From: Trueperaceae bacterium
Lineage (GTDB): Bacteria; Deinococcota; Deinococci; Deinococcales; Trueperaceae
Length of the DNA: 37,211 nt
Assembly: GCA_007130355.1 (NCBI GenBank)
Contig: SLSQ01000050.1
Coordinates: forward strand, 1 to 37,211
Reading direction: 5' to 3'
In this document: positions 32,699-37,211 of the stretch, one piece after another
Layout: each line of letters starts with the position of its first letter
How positions within the stretch are numbered: position 1 is the first letter of the stretch
Made by a program: the position numbers and the translations under genes
The notes under the pieces: generated by a model
Told to the model about the DNA's origin: nothing
Seen by the model: the letters and a program-made list of their open reading frames with translations, nothing else
Database searches by the model: none

Positions 32699-33358
32699 TC
32701 AGGGGCCGCGTGCGGGCGCGCCGAGCGCGGCGCGGACCTCCTCGGCGACCGGCTCCACGTCGGGCGACAGCCCCTCCTCGTGGAGCACGATCCGGCCCTC
32801 GCCGTCGATCACGATGATCAGGTTCGAGTGCGCGAAGCCGCCCTCCTGGAGCGGCCGGTACTGCACGCCCAGCATCGTGGCCAGCATGCGGATCTGCAGT
32901 TCGTCGCCGATCAGGAAGCGCCAGTCGTCCCGGTCGTAGCCTCGCTCCTCGGCGTAGCGTCGTAGCGCCTCCGGCGTGTCCGCGCCTGGGTCGAAGGTGA
33001 CGGCCAGGACCGGCAGGTCGAGGCCCGTCGCCTCCTGCAACCGGCGCGCCTTGTGGAGCAGGATCGGGCAGGCGGTCGCGCACGAACCGTAGAACATCGT
33101 GATCATCGCCGGTCCGCCCGCCAGGTCGGGCAGCCGCAGCTGTTCGCCGTGGGCGTCGGTCCAGACGGCGTCCAGGTGGTGCAGCGAGCCGTCGTGCGTG
33201 GGAGCCGTCGCCGGGAGTTCCTCGTGGTGCCCGTGACCGGCGCTCGAACCGTGACCCACGTCGTGAGCGTCGGCGAGACCGGTTCCGACCGTCCCGACCG
33301 CGAACGCGGTAGCGAGCACGACCGCCGAGGTGCGAATCCACCGTTCGAAGCTGCGCAT
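32699..33358 (-). CDS. SCO1/SenC-type copper chaperone
   Basis: 219 codons. An exported thioredoxin-fold protein that delivers copper to periplasmic cuproenzymes. Signal peptide 1-31 (cleavage near LADA-HD). Next is a His-rich stretch HDVGHGSSAGHGHHEE (32-47), a likely extra copper site. The copper ligands are C93 and C97 in YGSCATACP and H177 in GGFAHSN, all conserved. Also present is LAVTFDPGADTPEALRRYA. ATG 33358 has GGGGAG upstream; GTG 33367 overlapping the nirV stop is an alternative. Third gene of nirK-nirV-SCO, so copper loading of NirK is the natural guess; heme-copper oxidase is the classic SCO client. Confidence 0.93.
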   Translation of the reverse strand: MRSFERWIRTSAVVLATAFAVGTVGTGLADAHDVGHGSSAGHGHHEELPATAPTHDGSLHHLDAVWTDAHGEQLRLPDLAGGPAMITMFYGSCATACPILLHKARRLQEATGLDLPVLAVTFDPGADTPEALRRYAEERGYDRDDWRFLIGDELQIRMLATMLGVQYRPLQEGGFAHSNLIIVIDGEGRIVLHEEGLSPDVEPVAEEVRAALGAPARGP

Positions 33359-33363
33359 GCCGA

Positions 33364-34209
33364 TCACTCCCCGTTCCCGGGCGCATCGAAGGCGCACCGG
33401 AAGCCGAGCCGGGACGATCCGCGCTCGGCGACGAAGTTCATGCGGACGACGTGCCGCATCAGCGCCACCTGGTCCGCGAGGTCGTTGCCGGTGGTCAGGC
33501 GGGCGGCCGCCCCGCAACCGAGGCCGAACGGCGTGCCGTCGTCCTCGCCCGGGAGCACCGTCTCGAAGTCGTGCACCCACTCGAGCACCAGTCCGTGCAG
33601 GTCGTGGACCCCGAACGGGTTCGGCGCGCCCTGCCCGACCGGCCGGACCGACGCCTCGGGCGACGAGTACCAGGCGAACTGCGCGACCGCCTGGGCGACG
33701 TCGCGGCGCGCGCCGGCGCCGGCGACGTACTCCCATTCGTACTCGGTCGGGAGGCGCCCGCCGACCCAGTCGCAGTACGACGCGGCGGCGTACCAGGAGA
33801 CGTGCGTGACCGGAAGGTCGGGGGCCGCCGCGGGCGCCGATCCGAGCTCGGTCGTGCCGGCCCAGTGCGCCAGGTAGCCGGCGTTCGCGAACACGCTCGG
33901 GACCGCGTCGCGGCCCCAGTTCGGACGCGCCTCGACGAACGCCAGGAACGCCGCGTTCGTGACCGGCGTGGCCGCGAGCGCGAACGGTGCGACGGCGACC
34001 TCGGCGGCGTCGAGGACCAGGACCGTCTCGAACGTCCCGCCGGGAATCGCGATCCGGTCGGTCGCTCCGGGTGCGGACGCGGCCTCCTGCGCGAATGCCG
34101 ACGACGCGAACGTCGCGAGGATCGTGGCGGCGAGCGCGCCGAGCGCGGTGCGCGTGGGCCGGGATCGGTCGGATCGAGGGCGGGCGGATCGGAGCGTTCG
34201 GGCGGTCAT
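33364..34209 (-). CDS. nirV: NirV-like SUMF1/formylglycine-generating-enzyme-fold protein
   Basis: 281 codons. A signal peptide (about 1-40, ATFASSAFAQ) precedes a SUMF/FGE-type sulfatase-modifying-factor domain: IAIPGGTF, PVTNAAFLAFVEA, PVTHVSWYAAASYCDWVGGRLPTEYEWEYVAG, GVHDLHGLVLEWVHDF, and the C-terminal LGFRCAFDAP. NirV is the name of SUMF-domain proteins next to nirK in several denitrifiers; its role is not settled. ATG 34209 follows AAAGGA. Position directly after nirK, with a hairpin between them, makes the nirV assignment reasonable. Catalytic FGE activity is doubtful without a paired second Cys in the C-terminal motif. Confidence 0.88.
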   Translation of the reverse strand: MTARTLRSARPRSDRSRPTRTALGALAATILATFASSAFAQEAASAPGATDRIAIPGGTFETVLVLDAAEVAVAPFALAATPVTNAAFLAFVEARPNWGRDAVPSVFANAGYLAHWAGTTELGSAPAAAPDLPVTHVSWYAAASYCDWVGGRLPTEYEWEYVAGAGARRDVAQAVAQFAWYSSPEASVRPVGQGAPNPFGVHDLHGLVLEWVHDFETVLPGEDDGTPFGLGCGAAARLTTGNDLADQVALMRHVVRMNFVAERGSSRLGFRCAFDAPGNGE

Positions 34210-34231
34210 CGCCGGGTTCCTTTCCAAGGCT

Positions 34232-34260
34232 CGTCCCGCCGCCGGTTCGGCGGCGGGACG
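34232..34260 (-). terminator. Perfect 12-bp hairpin between nirK and nirV
   Basis: CGTCCCGCCGCC (34232-34243), 5-base loop, GGCGGCGGGACG (34249-34260). It stands inside the likely operon, so it may be a partial terminator or a stabiliser that raises nirK over nirV expression. No T-tract. Confidence 0.65.
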
Positions 34261-34319
34261 GGGAGGGCGGTACGGCGCGTGGCGGTCGGCGCGCTCGGCG
34301 CAGGGGCGCTGCGGCGTCC

Positions 34320-35432
34320 CTATTCGGCGCGAAGGACCCCGACGGCGCCCTTCTCCTTGTCGGCGAACTCGTGGTCGACCAGGTAGTACTCGCCCGCTTC
34401 GGGAACGATGAACTCGACCACCGCGCCCATGCCGGCTCCGACCAGGACGCTCTGCATGGCGTACATGTCGTTGCGCGGGTCGCCTTCGTAGTAGACGACG
34501 TCGAAGATGGCGCCGATCACGTGGAAGGTCGAGGTGTCGCTGGGGCCGACGTTCAGGAAGTGGATGCGGACGCGGTCGCCGACATCGGCTTCGAGCGGGC
34601 GGTCGCTGAGGGCGTTGCGGTGTCCGTTGAAGACGACGTGGCTCGGGTTCTTGTTCATGGCGGCCTGCGCGTCGAACTGGAAGCCGCCGTTCCCGCCGCG
34701 GGTCAGGTAGAACTCGCTCTGGACGACGACGTACTCGCGGTCGACCTGCGCGTCGGTCGGGAAGCCGTCCTTGGGCGAGACCACGACCAGGCCGTACTGG
34801 CCCATGGCGGTGTGCATCAGGACCATCGGAGTTCCGCAGTGGTAGATGTACGTGCCCGGGTAGTTCGCGACCCACTCGAAGCGGATCGACTCGCCGGGGG
34901 CGATGGTGCGCCACTTGTCGTTGGCGGCGACGGTGCCGGAGTGGAAGTCCATCGAGTGCGGCATCGGGGCGACCGCCTCTTGCACCGACTGCGGGTTGAA
35001 CTCGGCCAGCTGCGTCAGGAAGTCGGAGCCCTCTTGCTCGGGATCGGCGACCACGACGGTCTCGTCGCTGCGGTTCTTCATGGTGAAGATCACGCGGTCG
35101 CCTTCACGGACGTGCAGGACGGGGCCGGGTACGGCGCCGCCGTACGACCAGGAGGCGAAGCGCACGCCGGGCGCGATCTCGATGTCGGCGGCGAAGGTGT
35201 CGATGCGGACCTCGTGCGTGGTGGTTCCTTCGTGCTCGAGCGGGGAGAGGAACGGCGCCATCGAGAGGCCGGGTCCGACCACGGGCGGTCCGTCGTACGG
35301 CTCGGTGAACACTTCGGCTTCGGGCATTCCGAACTGCATGCCGTCGACCTCGAACGGTTCCTGGGCGTGCGCGGCGAAGGCGATCGAGAGGGCGGCGAGG
35401 GCGGTCAGGGCGGTGCGGGCGGTGCGGAACAT
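34320..35432 (-). CDS. nirK: Copper-containing nitrite reductase
   Basis: 370 codons. A periplasmic trimeric enzyme reducing nitrite to nitric oxide. Signal peptide about 1-23 (AHA-QE). Type 1 copper ligands: H159, C199, H207 and M210. Type 2: H164, H198 and H354. Catalytic D162 (MPHSMDFH) and H304 (FHVIG) are kept. The type 1 loop reads CGTPMVLMHTAMGQYG: the gap between H207 and M210 is two residues shorter than in classic class I NirK, as in more divergent NirK clades. Other segments are SYGGAVPGPVLHVREGD and SHVVFNGHRNAL. ATG 35432 follows GAAGGAGGAGACG. First gene of nirK-nirV-SCO; a dyad about 50-75 bases upstream may control it. No electron donor gene is nearby. Confidence 0.93.
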   Translation of the reverse strand: MFRTARTALTALAALSIAFAAHAQEPFEVDGMQFGMPEAEVFTEPYDGPPVVGPGLSMAPFLSPLEHEGTTTHEVRIDTFAADIEIAPGVRFASWSYGGAVPGPVLHVREGDRVIFTMKNRSDETVVVADPEQEGSDFLTQLAEFNPQSVQEAVAPMPHSMDFHSGTVAANDKWRTIAPGESIRFEWVANYPGTYIYHCGTPMVLMHTAMGQYGLVVVSPKDGFPTDAQVDREYVVVQSEFYLTRGGNGGFQFDAQAAMNKNPSHVVFNGHRNALSDRPLEADVGDRVRIHFLNVGPSDTSTFHVIGAIFDVVYYEGDPRNDMYAMQSVLVGAGMGAVVEFIVPEAGEYYLVDHEFADKEKGAVGVLRAE

Positions 35433-35478
35433 CGTCTCCTCCTTCGGTCCCCGGCGGGCGCGCGGTCGCGCTCGCTGC

Positions 35479-35506
35479 TTAACGAGGACATCTATGTCGG
35501 AGTTTA
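35479..35506 (-). promoter_or_regulatory. 28-bp dyad upstream of nirK
   Basis: Core GACATctATGTC (35487-35498), extended imperfectly to TTAACGAGGACAT..ATGTCGGAGTTTA with 9 of 13 bases matching between arms. The minus strand reads TAAACT at 35506-35501, a possible -10 with no -35, so the dyad would overlap the start site. It is not an FNR/CRP site (TTGAT-N4-ATCAA). Candidate operator for a NO, nitrite, oxygen or copper sensor. Confidence 0.45.
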
Positions 35507-35578
35507 GCGGTCCACCTTCGAGCCACCGAGGGACAGACGTCCTCGCGGAGGCCGGTGCGCGTCACCGGCGACCCGTCG

Positions 35579-35584
35579 TACGCT
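35579..35584 (+). promoter_or_regulatory. Leaderless -10 box (TACGCT) of the DinB-like gene
   Basis: TACGCT with 5 bases to the ATG at 35590; no Shine-Dalgarno. Confidence 0.55.
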
Positions 35585-35589
35585 CGGGC

Positions 35590-36078
35590 ATGGTCGAAGC
35601 CGATCCGATCGTCCCCGTCGTCCGCGACCTCCTGCGCGAAGGCGTCCACGGCACGGACGACGCCGCGCCCGACTGGTTCGCCGGCGCGCCCGCCCTCGTT
35701 CCTGCCCTCCGCGCGATCGACGCCGAGCGAGCGTCGACACCGCTCCGCCCCGGAGGGCCCACCCTCGCGGCCCACGCCGGCCACGTGGCCTGGTTCCTGG
35801 GTACCCTCGCCGCCTTCGCCCGCGGCGAGCGGCCCCCGATCGACTGGGCCGCGAGCTGGCGCGTACGCACGGTCGACCGGAACGGTTGGAACGCCCTCCT
35901 CGACGACCTCGCCGGCCACGCCGACGAACTCGACGCGCACCTGGCCGCCGGCGCGCTCGCCGGCACCGACGACGAGCGCCTCCGCCCGGTCGTCGCGACC
36001 GTGGCGCACGTCGCGTACCACCTCGGCGCCGTCCGCACCGCGCTCGCGGCGACCGCCCCGGACACGACCGACGGCTGA
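35590..36078 (+). CDS. DinB-like four-helix metalloprotein
   Basis: 162 codons. It resembles the DinB/YfiT superfamily: a helical bundle with three metal-binding His. Visible are LAAHAGHVAWFLGTL (about 57-71), the first His region, and VATVAHVAYHLGAVRTAL near the C-terminus, matching the usual H-x3-H pattern before LG-x-hydrophobic. Members include thiol-dependent S-transferases (e.g. bacillithiol- or mycothiol-dependent), but many have no known role. The start is supported by the TACGCT box. It is divergent from nirK and convergent with the catalase. Confidence 0.78.
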   Translation: MVEADPIVPVVRDLLREGVHGTDDAAPDWFAGAPALVPALRAIDAERASTPLRPGGPTLAAHAGHVAWFLGTLAAFARGERPPIDWAASWRVRTVDRNGWNALLDDLAGHADELDAHLAAGALAGTDDERLRPVVATVAHVAYHLGAVRTALAATAPDTTDG

Positions 36079-36111
36079 CACGCGACGACCGTCCCCGCTG
36101 GGGCATGGGAA

Positions 36112-36143
36112 CGGGCCGGAACCGATCGCTCGGTTCCGGCCCG
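36112..36143. terminator. 13-bp hairpin between the DinB-like gene and catalase
   Basis: CGGGCCGGAACCG (36112-36124), loop ATCGCT, CGGTTCCGGCCCG (36131-36143), perfect. It lies between two convergent genes and can act for both. It is followed by CTTCGCTTCG but not a true T-tract. Confidence 0.75.
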
Positions 36144-36210
36144 CTTCGCTTCGTGCTTCGCGCGCCGACGATGACCGCGCGTGCGGCCCGCGGCGGCGCT
36201 CAGGTCCGGG

Positions 36211-37211
36211 TCAGTCGGCCGCCTGCGCCCGGACGCGCTTCAGGGCCTCCTCGACGCGGCGAGCGTAGTCCTCGTCGGCTCGGCGCAGGTGCGAGATCCA
36301 GCGCTCCTGCACCTCCGGGCGGGCCTGACCGATGCCGCCGGCGGTTCGGGCCGCGACCCGGTCGCGGTGGTCCTCGTCGAACATCCGGTACAGGTTGCCG
36401 GCCTGCGTGTAGTCGTCGTGATCGGTATGGGCGTCCCAGCGGTCGACCACCGCCTGGCCCAGGTCCCAGGCCGGATCGCGGACCTCCGGATCCTCCTGCG
36501 GCGCGCCCTCGACGCTGTTCGGGTGGTAGTTCGGGTGCCCGTGCGGGTTCGGCTGGGCCATGTACCCGTCACGCGTGTACGTCGCCGTCTCGCTGCGCGG
36601 CCGGTTCACGTCCAGCTTGTCGTGGTTCACGCCCAGCCGGTACAGCTGCGTATCGGCGTAGCTCATCAGGCGCGCCTGCAGCATCTTGTCGGGGCTCGGT
36701 CCGATGCCCGGCACCAGCGCGCTCGGCTTGAACGCCGCCTGCTCGACCTCGGCGTGGTAGTCGACCGGGTTGCGGTTCAGGGTGAGACGCCCGACCTCGA
36801 TCAGCGGGAACTCGCCGTGCGGCCACACCTTGGTCAGGTCGAACGGGTTCCAGCGGAACGACTCGGCCTGCTCCTGCGTCATGACCTGGATCTTGAGCGT
36901 CCAAGACGGAAAGTCGCCGCGGTCGATCGCCTGGACGAGGTCCGCCTGGTGCGACTCGCGGTCCACCCCGACGACCTGGGCGGCCTCGTCGTCCATCAGG
37001 TTGCGGACGCCCTGATCGCTCTTCCAGTGGAACTTGACCCACACCCGCTCGCCGGCATCGTTCACCATCGAGTAGGTATGGCTCCCGAACCCGTGCTGGG
37101 TCCGGTAGCTGGCGGGCAGGCCGCGATCGCTCATCAGGATCGTGACCTGGTGCAGCGACTCGGGCGACATCGACCAGAAGTCCCACTGCATGTCCATGTC
37201 GCGCAGGTTCG
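36211..37211 (-). CDS. katA: Heme catalase, 5' end cut by window
   Basis: About 333 codons, C-terminal part of a monofunctional catalase; about 150 N-terminal residues with the distal His lie beyond the window. Seen: DFWSMSPESLHQVTILMSDRG, MQWDFW, FHWKSDQGVRN, WTLKIQVM, and the proximal heme ligand Tyr in RLMSYADTQLYRLG, then VNHDKLDVNRPR. The C-terminus is short, as in small-subunit clade 3 catalases. It removes H2O2 in the cytoplasm. The frame is open to the window end, so the ATG at 37197 is internal, not the start. The symbol katA is by type; the paralogue name cannot be fixed. Confidence 0.93.
   Translation of the reverse strand, partial: NLRDMDMQWDFWSMSPESLHQVTILMSDRGLPASYRTQHGFGSHTYSMVNDAGERVWVKFHWKSDQGVRNLMDDEAAQVVGVDRESHQADLVQAIDRGDFPSWTLKIQVMTQEQAESFRWNPFDLTKVWPHGEFPLIEVGRLTLNRNPVDYHAEVEQAAFKPSALVPGIGPSPDKMLQARLMSYADTQLYRLGVNHDKLDVNRPRSETATYTRDGYMAQPNPHGHPNYHPNSVEGAPQEDPEVRDPAWDLGQAVVDRWDAHTDHDDYTQAGNLYRMFDEDHRDRVAARTAGGIGQARPEVQERWISHLRRADEDYARRVEEALKRVRAQAAD

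Noticed and set aside
37198-37211. ATG at 37197 as the catalase start
   Set aside because: The frame is open to the window end and about 150 conserved N-terminal catalase residues are missing, so this Met is internal.
1-37211. CRISPR arrays, insertion sequences, integrases, attachment sites, rRNA or replication origin
   Set aside because: No regularly spaced repeats, transposase or recombinase motifs, rRNA sequence or clustered DnaA boxes were seen. The tRNA-Pro has no duplicated 3' end nearby that would suggest an integrated element.

Overview
The window is very GC-rich, and the real genes use almost only G or C at third codon positions. It reads as an ordinary chromosomal segment: rpsO-pnp, RNase J, RF3 and tRNA-Pro, with no transposase, integrase, phage gene or CRISPR array. 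At least seven genes have a TANNNT -10 hexamer only 5-9 bases before the start codon and no Shine-Dalgarno sequence, the pattern of leaderless mRNAs. Together with the gene content this suggests a member of the Deinococcota (Deinococcus-Thermus, possibly a Trueperaceae-like lineage). That placement is inference; no marker gene was compared.

Layout. 1-824: the 5' part of an aminoglycoside-phosphotransferase-fold kinase (minus strand). 915-5463: an RNA-metabolism block, rpsO, pnp and RNase J, with strong hairpins in both intergenic gaps. 5471-7692: a NUDIX hydrolase and a PLP-dependent group II decarboxylase (minus). 8013-8196: tRNA-Pro(GGG) with a consensus promoter and a downstream hairpin. 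8259-10935: a translationally coupled kaiB-kaiC-PAS/GGDEF operon. 11075-20457: a tandem universal stress protein overlapped by a 2805-codon cyclic beta-1,2-glucan synthase. 20471-20717: a promoter with an 11-bp-period direct repeat (PHO-box-like) and a 34-aa ORF. 20800-25357: a VTT/TVP38 membrane protein, an ABC-2 exporter pair, an alpha/beta-hydrolase lipoprotein lacking the usual catalytic His, and a convergent 3-oxoadipate-enol-lactonase-like hydrolase. 25553-27261: a DUF3006 protein and a ComEC-type metallo-beta-lactamase fused to a ComEA-type HhH domain. 27336-29722: a P450 overlapping an FAD amine-oxidase-like gene. 29923-30368: a DUF302 gene behind a CCCCATGGGG dyad. 30536-32646: RF3 (prfC) and a HAD phosphatase. 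32699-35432 (minus): nirK-nirV-SCO, a copper nitrite reductase cluster. 35590-36078: a DinB-like protein. 36211-37211 (minus): a heme catalase cut by the window edge.

The most notable parts are: (a) KaiB and KaiC outside the usual cyanobacterial setting, with all three CII phosphosites (T421, S426, T427) kept but no kaiA, and KaiC overlapping a diguanylate cyclase that has a c-di-GMP inhibitory I-site; (b) the repeated leaderless promoter geometry; (c) strong hairpins without T-tracts at many gene ends; (d) nirK-nirV-SCO with a dyad upstream of nirK; (e) a 34-aa ORF behind a promoter built like a PhoB-type activated promoter.
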